A stretch of 64,000 nt of DNA from Teratosphaeria epicoccoides. Its lineage: Eukaryota; Ascomycota; Dothideomycetes; Mycosphaerellales; Teratosphaeriaceae. The position numbers were made by a program, and so were the translations under genes. Positions 29,929-40,177 of the stretch are shown piece by piece. Positions within the stretch are counted from its first letter, which is position 1. Every line of letters starts with the position of its first letter. The stretch covers positions 62,001-126,000 of the forward strand of contig JADDMT010000003.1 in NCBI GenBank assembly GCA_021401465.1. The letters run 5' to 3'. The notes below the pieces were generated by a model, which saw only the letters and a list, made by a program, of their open reading frames with translations, did not search any database and was not told where the DNA came from.

Positions 29929-30764
29929 ATGTCTGATGGGCGTGAGTTCTTCTTGCTCCTCTTTTATCGAATCACATGAATTGCTCCAATGTTATGCCAA
30001 GATCAAATCGTGGATCAGACGTACATTGGAACGCCGAAGCTGACTGTTCATGCCGGCCAACAGTCAACCAAGCTCGCGCCATGCGCATCGCGGAGATTAT
30101 GAATGATTTTCGGATCATTCAGAACTACATTGCTGCTATCAGAGCCAACCCTTCAGCGGAGGAGTACAACGAGGAAGGATATGTAGTGTTGAGACGGTGT
30201 GTCGCAGCAGCGCAGGCGCTGTTGTCACAGCCTTTCCAGCAGCAAGAGTCCAGGGGGGGCGGAGATGAGGATGCTGATCGATTGAATCTGAGACGGTATG
30301 TCCGACATCTGTTCACTACCAGATCCAGCCTGTAGTAATTGAGAGTGTGTGCAGAATCATCACAGATGCAGCAGTACGACGGTTCAAAGTTCAGAAGCTA
30401 TACCTGCAGATCACTGCGGCCTTACGGTGGGTGAGGTCGAGAGCAGGCATTTTGCAGGGCCAAAGACCGCATGCCGGCCATGCGGCAGCACTGCAGCAGA
30501 TTGGAACCGCGTTGCGAGCTGTAAGTGTGTGCCGAGTCTGATCGTGAGAATCAACTGACAGACGGCCACAGGAGCTTGCATCGATTACAGATCAGAGCGT
30601 CGAGCTCTCGCTTCGAACGCCCGACGTGCAGCAGGGCAAATGGCTCGTGGAGGATCCATCACTGCAGACGTTGCAGCAGCTTTGCCGGTGAGTACTTTTG
30701 TGGTCTCGGAGTTCGGTTTGAGATGCTTATTGATGATAGCAAGTCCGCCTCTTATAGTTATTGA
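29929..30764 (+). CDS. uncharacterised protein, five exons, 183 aa
   Basis: Exons 29929-29941, 30064-30295, 30355-30520, 30572-30687 and 30740-30764 sum to 184 codons including the stop. Donors are GTGAGT, GTATGT, GTAAGT and GTGAGT. The protein reads Met-Ser-Asp-Gly-Leu-Asn-Gln-Ala-Arg-Ala at its start, then alternating helical segments (Phe-Arg-Ile-Ile-Gln-Asn-Tyr-Ile-Ala-Ala-Ile, Ala-Ala-Val-Arg-Arg-Phe-Lys-Val-Gln-Lys-Leu, Ser-Leu-Gln-Thr-Leu-Gln-Gln-Leu-Cys) and a glycine-rich acidic loop. No family recognised and no signal or membrane segment. The last exon is the least certain; an alternative acceptor would shorten the C-terminus by a few residues. Confidence 0.62.
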
Positions 30765-31208
30765 AGAACCGGATGATGAAGGAATGCCATAAGGATAGGA
30801 TTGGTAGCAAGAGGGGAAAGCTGTTGCCTCCAGGTGATGTCAACACTCTCGTTTACTTCAGCGGTATAGACTGTCTGGTATCGATGCAATATGTAATACT
30901 AATCGAAAAGAGCCTACTGTATATCAACCTCCACATCAACCCCGGACTCAGGTCGGAAATGACATCGTTGCGTGGTGTCAAGTAGAAAAGCGAGGACCGC
31001 CACTGGCAATTTGTCACTCGATCATCCAGCCAACGCGCCGCCGAGTTCGCATGAATTGTTCCAGCGATGCATTTGGAGCAAGATTTCTCAAATATTGCGA
31101 GCTGTCAGTGTTGTTTTCTGATGACTCAAATGTTCTCAAAGCGTTGTACACGGCCCGAACGCCCTCGCTCCATGCGGCTCCAATGCTAACGACAATGTAC
31201 ATACAAAC
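30765..31208. other. intergenic, no gene seen
   Basis: Between convergent genes. Short frames only. Confidence 0.4.
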
Positions 31209-31689
31209 TCATGGTGTTGCAAATGGGCTCCTCTTACCGGGGCAGCGCTTCGGGATGTCTTGCTTGTGGACCTCTCGCAAATGATCAGTCACTTTGTCCT
31301 TCCGCGTGAATCCTTCGCGCCCAACTCGGTGGCAGCCTGGATAGGGACACCCGAATAGCTGTAGGCTCGATCGATTGTGCGTGACGGCAATGTGCCTTTC
31401 GAGATCGGCATGCCGCGTGAAGGCGGCGCCTGGGATTATTTCGCCAGTCTTGGAATATGATCCTGCGCATTCTGGGTAGAGGCAGATGTATAATCTGACG
31501 TCGATGTCAGTACCAATGGGCGAATCAGTTGCGTCGACCGCACTCGTGGACTTACGGCTTCGGTGTTGACTGTGAGGTTGGTGCTTGTTGCCCGCCGTAG
31601 CCAGACTGCCGCGGTGCGAGTGGCTGCTGCGGCTGATATGCTGACCGTCGAGCCTGTCCGCAAGTTGCTTGATAGTACGCAGAAGACAT
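31209..31689 (-). CDS. C2H2-type zinc finger protein, two exons, 139 aa
   Basis: Exons 31689-31556 and 31494-31209 (donor GTAAGT, acceptor CGTCAG) give 139 residues. Exon 1 encodes a Gln/Ser/Ala-rich N-terminus. Exon 2 has two fingers: Tyr-Ile-Cys-Leu-Tyr-Pro-Glu-Cys ... Phe-Thr-Arg-His-Ala-Asp-Leu-Glu-Arg-His-Ile-Ala-Val-Thr-His, and Phe-Gly-Cys-Pro-Tyr-Pro-Gly-Cys-His ... Phe-Thr-Arg-Lys-Asp-Lys-Val-Thr-Asp-His-Leu-Arg-Glu-Val-His. This is a common Dothideomycete arrangement of short, presumed nuclear DNA-binding proteins. The continuous unspliced frame back to 31880 is open but would replace the Gln-rich start with unlike sequence, so the spliced form is preferred. Targets unknown. Confidence 0.82.
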
Positions 31690-33391
31690 GATCTCGATGG
31701 CAACGTAGGATCGATCGATGGGTTTGATTGATCTTGAATACTGGTGCAAACCAGGGATGAATCCAAGATTGGACGATGCTGTACTGTCGGAACTCGGTCA
31801 CGCACGCCGAGTACTGCGCCAGAAGATGAGATATTTCTCGTTGCTGTGTCTGGTGGATTGTACTTGACATTGGCCTTCACTGGTGGCTCCCCCCGGCTTG
31901 TTACACGGGCTGTGTCTTATAATATGGTGTCAGGTGTCGAAGGCAATCCTCGGGGGTTATGAAGCCTTGTAATCATAGTCATGTTGTTCAGGTCCACAGC
32001 CGGCCTACTACTCACCTTCGGGATTGCCTTCTCAAAATTTCAGAGGCAATCTACTGTTGGGCGGCCTCCAAGCCGTTGCAAAACAGGGCAGGACTGTCGC
32101 CGACAACCTTACAAGCTTGCAAATATCCGAAGCGGCAGTCTACTCACCCCTGTCGACAAATGGCATAATGAGGCGATGCCGACATCCGAAGGCAGTGTTC
32201 TTTCTTTCGTTGTAAGGCAGGCATACTTGGCAGGACGAGGTATGAGGAGTCCCCTGGCGGTGCAGCTCGAGGCTCTGCTGCCAGCCGCCCAACACCCGGT
32301 ACCTACAGGAAGCACAGTAGTTAGTAGCTTTATGACCATGGGTTGCAGCACTTTCCACGCAATGACAGGCTCGTCGTACAGAGTAAAGTGCCGGCACAGG
32401 AGCCGGAGGCATCGCAACAGCTGCTGTGACTGGATCGCCAACCGCCGCAACCAGGAGTTCATCTGGTGATGCGGAGCTCGGGCAGCCGTGGGCTGAGCAC
32501 TATGATATTATTCTCCGATAAAGGCGGCATTCGCCTGACCGATAGGAAAACAGCGATCGGCCACAAGACCGCCCCCTTCTGCGTCATTGGTGGATGGCAA
32601 GCACGCGAAGGGACTAAGCCCACCATATCGTGGCCGAAGGGCTACTTGCGTACGCACTAATTTGCTTTGTGCAATGTGAACAACCACATTGCCCGGTGCA
32701 GGCCAAGGCCAAGACGACTGCGGCGCTTCTGTGTCCTTTGGTGTGCCACGTTGCAAACCGAGAGACCGTGGTTGCCTTTTTTTTGCCTTCTGCCAAGACT
32801 TACCGGTCCGAGTAAGTGATGAGGCTGACGGGCGGCCTCACAAGGCGGCGATGCAGCTCTCGCACGATACCGACTTCTCAAATTGGCTGTGTCTGCAATG
32901 ACACAGCCGTGCGATTAGCAAAAGCAAGGAGCTGTCCTTCGTTGCCTGGCACATGCCGAAGGTGTTTAACGCAAGTTCCCATATTTGTCGCTGATGATGG
33001 GAAGCAGCTGCCAGCAGCTGGCATAGAAAGTGTCGCAGCAATTAGCTATCGAGACGGAAACAACGTGGTGATCATGGCAGTAAACACCAAAAGAGCGATA
33101 GATCTGGCTCAGTTTCGCCGATTTGATATACCAGTGACACCTGCGACCGACCTCTGCTATGGAAGACGACAGGAGCGAGACCTTTTGTCCAACGGCTTCA
33201 ATTTGCGCCTCCAAAGTCACTCTGTTGGCTGTTTCGTTCGTGAAAGTGTTGCGCGCCCAACAACACAAGAACCACCGCTGCTGGTGTGAGAACCTATGAC
33301 GCTGTAGCGCTATTCACAGCACCAAGCTCTCATCATCCCAAGAGCCAGGTCCATCATCAGAATTCATGCATAGACCTCGCATGGGGCCACC
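31690..33391. other. 1.7 kb with only degraded coding signals
   Basis: A plus-strand frame at 31981 begins with a signal-peptide-like segment (Leu-Leu-Leu-Thr-Phe-Gly-Ile-Ala-Phe-Ser) but soon loses coding character. A second plus-strand frame, about 32980-33270, reads like the C-terminal beta-sandwich of a glycoside hydrolase (Val-Val-Ile-Met-Ala-Val-Asn-Thr-Lys, later His-Ser-Val-Gly-Cys-Phe). Together they may be a decayed secreted enzyme gene; no intact gene is seen. Confidence 0.35.
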
Positions 33392-34920
33392 TTAGGCTCG
33401 AGCAGCCTGGTGGGACTCAATGCTCTCAGCATCCCTGTCCTCTCGCGATTTATGACTGGCAAATAGCACCAACATTCCGATGTCGTACGTCGCTTTGAGT
33501 ATGCCAGCAGCCAGAAACGCAACCCAGAACAGAGACCTCTCCACCAGAATACCTGTAATAAGCGGGCCCAAACTTTGACTGATGGTTTTTACCACGTTCA
33601 CGGTTCCCATAGTCGCAGTCCGCTCGTTGGGCAGGACGATGGCAGCCAGGAACGCAGATCTTGGTGCCGTATCCATGGATTGGGTACATGCTCGGAGGAC
33701 AACAAGCATCATGGCCAGTGGCGATTGGGCCGGGAAGCCGATCATGGCCAAGCAGAAGGCCGATGGTAAATGCGTAAACACCATTGTCTTGACATTGCCA
33801 ATTCGACGAGCGATGGATGCAGCGACTAGGATTGACAGGGCGGAAATAATGCTCGTAACGAAGAACAGAGTTCCTAATGCGCCCTCGGCCACTTGGAAAC
33901 GGCGCTTGAAGTAGTACGATACCCATGACCTGTACAGGAACGCGTCAGAACATGTCTTTGGGGCATGCCGCCAAATTCATCGACACTCACATGGGTGCAA
34001 GTCCCGAAGCAAAGTTGTCCAGAGCGAACAAAGCGCAAAGCTGAACAAGAATAAGTCGGCTTTCGTAGCTGAGTGTGGGCAGCACGGCAGATTTGCTAGG
34101 CTTCCTAGTGTCGGGCTCCCGACGACTGTCCCCAAGCAAAGGTGCGGTCTCTCCGATCGGTGGCGATTGCATTGGTCTTTCTGCTTCGCAGTCTTTGCTC
34201 AGCATGAGCGTCAAGAGCAACTTCATAAGTCCAATGGCAGCGTAGATCACGAAGATCAAGTGGTAGATTTCGATTCGTGTCCAGTGTTTATGTTCCATCA
34301 GAAGCGTAGTCATCCAGCCACAGGTTATCACCCCTATCGCACTACCAAAGTGGCCCGTAAGTGCATACCAGGCGAAGACAGCCGCGCGATCTTGCTTGTC
34401 GACGAGGTGTGCGATCACAGACTCCTCCACTGCACGGAAGGGACCAATTTCGTTACCGCTACGGCCATCAATCAGTATGCACCGATGCAGACTCGACAAG
34501 ATCCACCTACCTGGGTGTAATGACACCCAATATGGCAGCTGCCAGTAATACCCAGTACCTGTCGGAGAGAGCAAAGACCGCACCGCTAGCGGCCATCAGC
34601 ACGGCGCCCAGTCCGAGGATGGCACGTCTTCCCATCGCATCAGCTACTAGTGTGAGGCAGAAGCTGATGAATACGTCGCCCACCAGAGTCAAGGTCATGA
34701 AAAGCCCAGTGCGTGTTTCCGAAACCCCAATCTCGTTCAGATAGGCAGCCAAGATCAAAGTCGAGCCACCGTATGCGAAGAGGCGGACAAAGCGTTGAAG
34801 CATCAAGATTTTGGTATCAGAAGACGTCCGGACTATTGACAGGACGCCAATCTCTTCCAGGCTGCGGCGTAGCCATTGTGTTGCCTGTGGAGGCTTGCGA
34901 GGCTGGTCAACGTGAGCCAT
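33392..34920 (-). CDS. major facilitator superfamily transporter, three exons
   Basis: Exons 34920-34511, 34458-33991 and 33929-33392 give 471 residues; introns are 52 and 61 bases. About twelve hydrophobic helices are visible. The first half contains Asn-Glu-Ile-Gly-Val-Ser-Glu-Thr-Arg-Thr-Gly and Asp-Ala-Met-Gly-Arg-Arg, the loop 2-3 signature of the superfamily. A long polar cytosolic loop (about residues 250-290, Pro/Glu/Arg-rich) separates the two halves. The second half includes Pro-Arg-Ser-Ala-Phe-Leu-Ala-Ala-Ile-Val-Leu-Pro-Asn-Glu-Arg-Thr. It is most like fungal proton-coupled efflux or tetracycline-type MFS proteins. The substrate is unknown; it neighbours a GNAT pseudogene and two metabolic enzymes. 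Confidence 0.88.
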
Positions 34921-35638
34921 GATCGGTCCTCGGAATCGATGCAGTCTTGACGCGAGTGCAGGAAGCCAGATCAGATCACTGCGTCAAGACCCAGCTCAAG
35001 CTGAAGAGTCAGGCATACAGCAAGAGTGACATCCTAAGATTGGTGGATGCCGGGGTTCGACCGTGCAAGGATCGGCTCCAGCAAATCATGATCAGGCAGA
35101 AGAAGCTGATTCCGCATTGCGCATGACCTGATGTTGAGCTGTGTGTCAGGGAGCCAGCAATGTCATTTGGGATGATGGAGGCACGCGGTTCAACTGATCA
35201 AGATGCGACAGCTCGCGCTGTGAGGACCGAGCTATGAGTATACCTCATGGAGTTCTGGAACGATGACGACGACGCGAAAGGTTACCAAGATCTCGTCATC
35301 AGAATCGCTGTTCTATCAACCTCTGTAGATACATGTCAGAAATCATACGTAGAGGTATGCGGGTCAAGATATCATGACGGAAACATCTTCTCTTCGCCAG
35401 TCCTGTTACTGCATATAGTATCGTGTCGAAGATACGGCGTGATCCTTCTCCCTCTCGTCACACATCATGCCGAGCTTCGGAGGCCGCATCCTTCCAAACG
35501 ATGCGCAGGCCAGCCGCAGACAGCGGAGCGAGGCCATCTTTGGATCGGCGAGCCACTCGGAGATCCGCGGTCTTCGACTACCAAAAGCACTGCCCAGCAT
35601 ACATCTCCGTCTTGAAGGCAACATCGGGTACAGTCGAC
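34921..35638. promoter_or_regulatory. divergent promoter region, MFS and GNAT pseudogene
   Basis: 718 bases, no coding evidence beyond shadow frames. Confidence 0.4.
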
Positions 35639-36265
35639 ATGCGCAGTGTCGAAATCCTCGCGGCCGAAGATGCCGACATGCAGCGTGTCTTTGAATGCAC
35701 CGCGAACGCGTTCGCTCGCAACGAGCCATTCTTCGATGTGACGTACCCGGAGCACTGGACCGAACAAGGACGGAAGAATGGCGCCGAGCGACTCCTCCAG
35801 ATCAAGAATTCGGACTCGAACACGACGTTCTTGAAAGCAGTCGACTCACACACAGGCGAGATCATAGTGCGCTCAGCTATCAAGGGTCGCTTTGGCACTG
35901 GAGACTGATGTTTCCGTCGCAGGGAATGGCTAAATGGAACGTCTATGGCAATCGAAACATCCTACCTGACATGAGCCCGGTGACGGATCTCGGAGACTAC
36001 TGGCAGACGCCCGAGGAGAAGCAGTACGCCATCGATGCAGTCAACACTTTCCTCGAGGATCGCTACGAGGCTATCAGGACGCGCAATGGCAATCTCGTCT
36101 CGCTTGACGTCCTGGCAATAGACCCGGCGTACCAGCGACAAGGCGTGGGGGGCGCTCTGGTCAGATGGGAACGGCTTCAACTTCGTGAAACAGCAAAATC
36201 TTCGTGGCTGGAGGACGCAGCCGGTGGCGAGCTATGCATGGCTGGTACGGCCAAAGAAACAGTAG
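35639..36265 (+). pseudogene. GNAT acetyltransferase with an internal deletion
   Basis: Exon 1 35639-35866 and exon 2 from 35923 (56-base intron) join as Gly-Glu-Ile-Ile-Gly-Met-Ala-Lys-Trp. The acetyl-CoA-binding motif A is present: Ser-Leu-Asp-Val-Leu-Ala-Ile-Asp-Pro-Ala-Tyr-Gln-Arg-Gln-Gly-Val-Gly. Right after Ala-Leu-Val-Arg-Trp (about 36168) the family's next ~25 residues are missing. The expected C-terminus (Gly-Phe-Asn-Phe-Val ... Ala-Trp-Leu-Val-Arg-Pro) appears in another frame and stops at TAG 36263-36265. The original frame instead runs on as unlike sequence to 36309. A deletion of roughly 70-90 bases, not a multiple of three, explains this. No suitable intron is present. Motif B is lost, so activity is unlikely. 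Confidence 0.75.
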
Positions 36266-36330
36266 CGCCTTTGTGTTCTGCTCTTACACTGCTCAACTGG
36301 CGACATTGACGATGATACAGTGTGATTACC

Positions 36331-37422
36331 TCACAACGACTTTTGAAGATCGGTGCCGCCGAGCTGCACCCACTTGATCACGCCGGTCTCCGGTACACAA
36401 TTCACATACTCAAATGTCGCTTCTCCTGCCTTCAGAATACTCACCTCATGCCAAGTCATGAACTTCCTATCCTCTCCAAATCTCTTCGCATGCGCAATGG
36501 CTCCGGTGAAGATAGCCAAATGACTCGGCGACGTGGAAGACCATTGCTCCAAATCCTGCCAATTGCGAAAGAAACCCGCTCCACATGTCTCCCTCATCGG
36601 CTGACCATTCTGATCCAAATTCTGAAGAAACCGGAGACCATACGTCCCAGTATCGGCGGCGTTGTTCCACAGGAACCTCATGCCCTCCATGAGCTTTTCT
36701 TGCAGGTCGGTTTCATATGCTTGCCGCTCCTCCTCGTCGCATTTCTCCCACCATTGGCCACTTCGAATATGGCACATGTTTGCGAAGTTGGTCCCAACCA
36801 GGTGTTCACCTACACCTTTCGGCGCCATCTTCGGGACTGGTATGTGGTCAGGCGGCTCGAAAAGATCTTTGGCAGAAGCAGGTATTCGGTCTCTGCCAGA
36901 GCCCCAGTAGCCAGTCAGCTCATGGGCAGGCTGTTCAACCTCTGGTAGCCGTGAAACACCGGGCTTGTGATCCAGTCTTGCATAATTCGTCTCTAAATGA
37001 TCAACAGGAGTCGCAAAGTGCTCGCGCCAGAGCCCCACAGAGTTTCTGCCTTCGACGTCTAGACGATGCCACCAATCCACTAGATCGAGTGAGTTGAGCC
37101 AGGCTTCGAATATCTTGAAATCAGTCCAGTATGCCACCCACACCCTCGCGTTGGGGATGTCGAACCCTTCGGTGACTACGAACGTGTCGACGACTTCGGG
37201 GGCTTCCTCGTGCCCGTTGAGCCAGTGCTGGACTTGACGCTCCGCTTCCTGAGCAGTTGCCTCGGCTTCGGCATTTCCGTGATTGTGGTTCTGGACACCA
37301 ATGTAGACTGTATAGACGTGGGTTACGTGTTCTGGTAGTCGCAAGAGCCATCGCTTCATAGGAATCTTATGCCCTTTGGGCTGCCGCAGAGGATATCTTC
37401 TCTCTTCGTTGACAGCACGCAT
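36331..37422 (-). CDS. aldoxime dehydratase (heme-containing)
   Basis: 363 residues from the ATG at 37422; the frame is open to 37485 but the extra segment looks non-coding. The family converts aldoximes to nitriles and binds heme b. The Pro-Ser-His-Leu-Ala-Ile-Phe-Thr-Gly motif near residue 315 holds the expected heme-ligand histidine, and Phe-Met-Thr-Trp-His-Glu-Val-Ser-Ile-Leu near residue 335 holds the expected catalytic one. The N-terminal half has the family's Tyr-Trp-Gly-Ser-Gly and Asp-Trp-Trp-His-Arg-Leu. It is about the usual length (~350). It stands between a GNAT pseudogene and a flavin monooxygenase on the same strand. Confidence 0.92.
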   Translation of the reverse strand: MRAVNEERRYPLRQPKGHKIPMKRWLLRLPEHVTHVYTVYIGVQNHNHGNAEAEATAQEAERQVQHWLNGHEEAPEVVDTFVVTEGFDIPNARVWVAYWTDFKIFEAWLNSLDLVDWWHRLDVEGRNSVGLWREHFATPVDHLETNYARLDHKPGVSRLPEVEQPAHELTGYWGSGRDRIPASAKDLFEPPDHIPVPKMAPKGVGEHLVGTNFANMCHIRSGQWWEKCDEEERQAYETDLQEKLMEGMRFLWNNAADTGTYGLRFLQNLDQNGQPMRETCGAGFFRNWQDLEQWSSTSPSHLAIFTGAIAHAKRFGEDRKFMTWHEVSILKAGEATFEYVNCVPETGVIKWVQLGGTDLQKSL

Positions 37423-38040
37423 GTTGGCCCTTGACTGGTTAGGCTCTATGCCACGATGATGGATACCTTTCCTATTGGTCTGCAAGTGTATCTGAACGAT
37501 GCGCCGAGAACCCTGGCAAGACAGTATCTTGAATGTTGGTGCGTGCTGGCCAGTGGCTCTGCAGGATGATCACGGCCCATGTGGGACGACAAGGACCTTT
37601 GCCTGCGATGGCGATGGCTTATTTGTAAGAGCCATTTCAGCTGAGCGAACAATGTAGTAGTATATGTCTTACCCCTCTTCACACAGCAGGACTAGCTCGC
37701 GGAAGCTTTGCCCTATCAGGTCATCTGACGGCGAGCTAGGCAATAATTGCTTTCTAATAAAGTCCGCCCAGTGTTATCGAACATGGTGCAGACGACAATG
37801 CTTCTCTATCATTCATTTGTGGGTGGGGACATGCTACCATCCATAGAGAATCTGTCTCCCTTACCGAGTTTTTGGGTTGATAGCGATAGCCTTCGTCGCT
37901 TGCCCTCACGAGTCATTCATTCATATTCGTCCGCCGCCTTCATTTGACTTCTCTGTGGGACGCCGCGATGGACTGTGTGACTGCAACCTCCGTCCTCTTT
38001 TCCATCACTTGGCTGACCGCAGACCTTTTCGGCTCATCGA
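37423..38040. other. intergenic, no gene seen
   Basis: Promoter side of the aldoxime dehydratase and 3' flank of the flavin monooxygenase. Short frames only. Confidence 0.4.
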
Positions 38041-39387
38041 TTAGGCGACTGCCTTGACGGCAAGAGCTTCCTCTAGCTTTTGTGTTGAGTTCTGCCATTC
38101 GTCGTGATCAACGGCATATTTGAAGCACGCTGGCAAGCTGAATGCTACGACAGGATCTCAATGACCATTCCATCTCAAAATGTTGGGTGCAGGGAGAAGC
38201 TTACACGCTGGCTTCTTAGCCGGATCCATCCCATTGATCCGAGAGGCCTCTTGCAGGAAAGAAGCGTGTTCATATCGTATCGAGAAGTAGAGTCCCAGCC
38301 TGCTCGGTACGTCACAGGCTGACGTATCCGGCGCCAGCACTGCGGCAATCGCTGCTGCGTCTTCTATGGCTTGGGAGCCTCCCTGGCCCAGAACTGGTTG
38401 GTGTGGTTAGAGACAATACCCTCGGGCGATCTCTTGATACTCACATGGCAGGAAAGGGTGCGCGGCATCTCCGATCAAAGCCAGCCTCCCTTTGGTCCAG
38501 CTATCGAGCTTCTTCATGTCGTAGAGTCTCCATGCTTTCGGCTCAGCAGGTGCGAGCTCGAGCAGCTGGCGTGCCCCCGGGAAGAATCTATCATACGTGA
38601 CCTCGATGTCCGCTCGAGTCTCACTGAGTTCGCCGTCTGGCTCATTGACATTCATGCCTTTCCTGTCTCCGTCGGGTATGATGTAAACTGTGTTCAGGGC
38701 AGTGTTATGTCTACAGGGATAGAAGATGATCTTCGTGTCTCGGCTCAAGATCTCGATGAGATAGCCCTCGTTGGAGAACATGCTCCTTGCTTGTTTGACA
38801 GCGAGCACGTCGTCCATCGAGAGCAGCCAGCGATAGATTGTTTTACCAAGAGGCTTGAGATCTGCGGTTGGGTCGATGAAGCGTCGGGTAAAGGACTTGT
38901 TCCCATCCGCGCCGATGATGAGATCTCCCTTGAGTGACTGGCCTTGCTCCAAGTACACGGTGCCTGTCTCGACATCAAGGTCCACGACCTTTGTGCCGAG
39001 TCGAAGCTCCGGTAGAGGACCTCTCCCCGTGGGATCCAGCACGAGTCGTTTCAGTTCATCGTGTAAGTCAGCCCGGTGAATCATGTAGAAAGTGTTGGTG
39101 TTCTCCCACGAGCCATCTGCAGGGCGGGCGGACAAAAGCGTTCCATCTTCGTCTGAGTACTGCGACATCCCATTGCAGACTGTGGCTCCTGCCCGCTCGA
39201 AGTCGAAATCCAGTCTAGCGAGAAGGGCGGTCATGTTCGGCATCATGAGGATCGCTGCGCCTGCCTCTTGGTGGAAGCGCGACTTTTCGAGCAGGGTGAC
39301 CTGGTGGCCTTGGGCCCGCAGAAATGCAGCGGCTGCAAGTCCACCTATACCGGCACCGATGATGGTGATGCGCAGGGAGGAAGCCAT
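38041..39387 (-). CDS. FAD-dependent monooxygenase (salicylate-hydroxylase-like), three exons
   Basis: Exons 39387-38445, 38393-38205 and 38144-38041 give 411 residues with introns of 51 and 60 bases. The N-terminal Gly-Ala-Gly-Ile-Gly-Gly-Leu is the FAD dinucleotide-binding loop, followed by Leu-Leu-Glu-Lys-Ser. The middle has the Asp-Leu-Ile-Ile-Gly-Ala-Asp-Gly motif and the C-terminal FAD motif is Ala-Leu-Ile-Gly-Asp-Ala-Ala-His-Pro-Phe-Leu-Pro, completed across intron 1 by Gly-Gln-Gly-Gly-Ser-Gln-Ala-Ile-Glu-Asp. The last exon ends with Phe-Lys-Tyr-Ala-Val-Asp-His-Asp-Glu-Trp. The group hydroxylates aromatic substrates with NAD(P)H and oxygen; the substrate here is unknown. It is divergent from Bli-3. 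Confidence 0.92.
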
Positions 39388-40177
39388 GACTCAGCAGCTG
39401 GGTTGAGACAGTGCTGCTTGAGCTCTTGTCCTCAAAGGCAAGTCAAGAGCAGAGTTTACGTTGCACGAGTGTATGTCGAAGGTGAGCGCTCGATGTGATG
39501 TAGCTGCAGCTCCGTGCGAACGTACTCACAATCCATGATCCGACGCCTCATTGGTCACTTGCTGACGCGAGGCGAACGACGTCCATAAGTCCGGCGACAG
39601 GTGCCAATGACAAGACGGAGACGTCGAACGATTGACATATTCGTCCTAGCCTGGGTCGATTAGCGAGCGACTCAGATCGTGGCGTCGGTGGAAGTTAGAA
39701 GCCTGAAGTGGGGCCCGCATGCAACATCCTGCCATCCTGCCATCCTGCCATCCTGCCAGCGCGCTCAGCGGAACGGCGAGGAAGTCACGACTCACGCGCT
39801 GACGTTTCAAGTCGGCTCCACGATTGCGTTTCAGCGATGCACCGAACGCGCCTCAGCCTTGGCGCAAGCGGCACTGTGGAGGCAGCGTGATCGCGCGAGG
39901 CAAACTTGGCCAACGCTCGCATGAACATTCCGTCTCTTGGTCGGTGAGGTGGAGAGGTCGAGGGGGGTGTTTGGGTACGCGTGTGTCGTGTGTCCCTTGG
40001 TCCTGACTCTTGTATGTTATTCCTCCCCACGCCTTACCGAGCTCCGGCCGGCTGCGACGATGGCGTCTGCGTTGCATCATGACTTCCGACACCTCCCCGT
40101 TCAACGCGTCACTACTACTGCACAACGCTGAGTGCAACACCATATATTTCTTGACTTGTCCAGCCTTTATCCCCCAA
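39388..40177. promoter_or_regulatory. divergent promoter region, flavin monooxygenase and Bli-3
   Basis: 790 bases, no gene seen. It includes a small 8-bp tandem repeat at 39725-39756 on a different entry. Confidence 0.4.
39725..39756. repeat. 8-bp tandem repeat, four copies
   Basis: CATCCTGC is repeated four times without mismatch in the intergenic region upstream of the monooxygenase. Confidence 0.9.

Noticed and set aside
35040..35080. GGTTCGA-like box suggesting a tRNA
   Set aside because: No cloverleaf arms could be built around it.
36322..36948. 208-residue plus-strand frame
   Set aside because: Antisense shadow of the aldoxime dehydratase.
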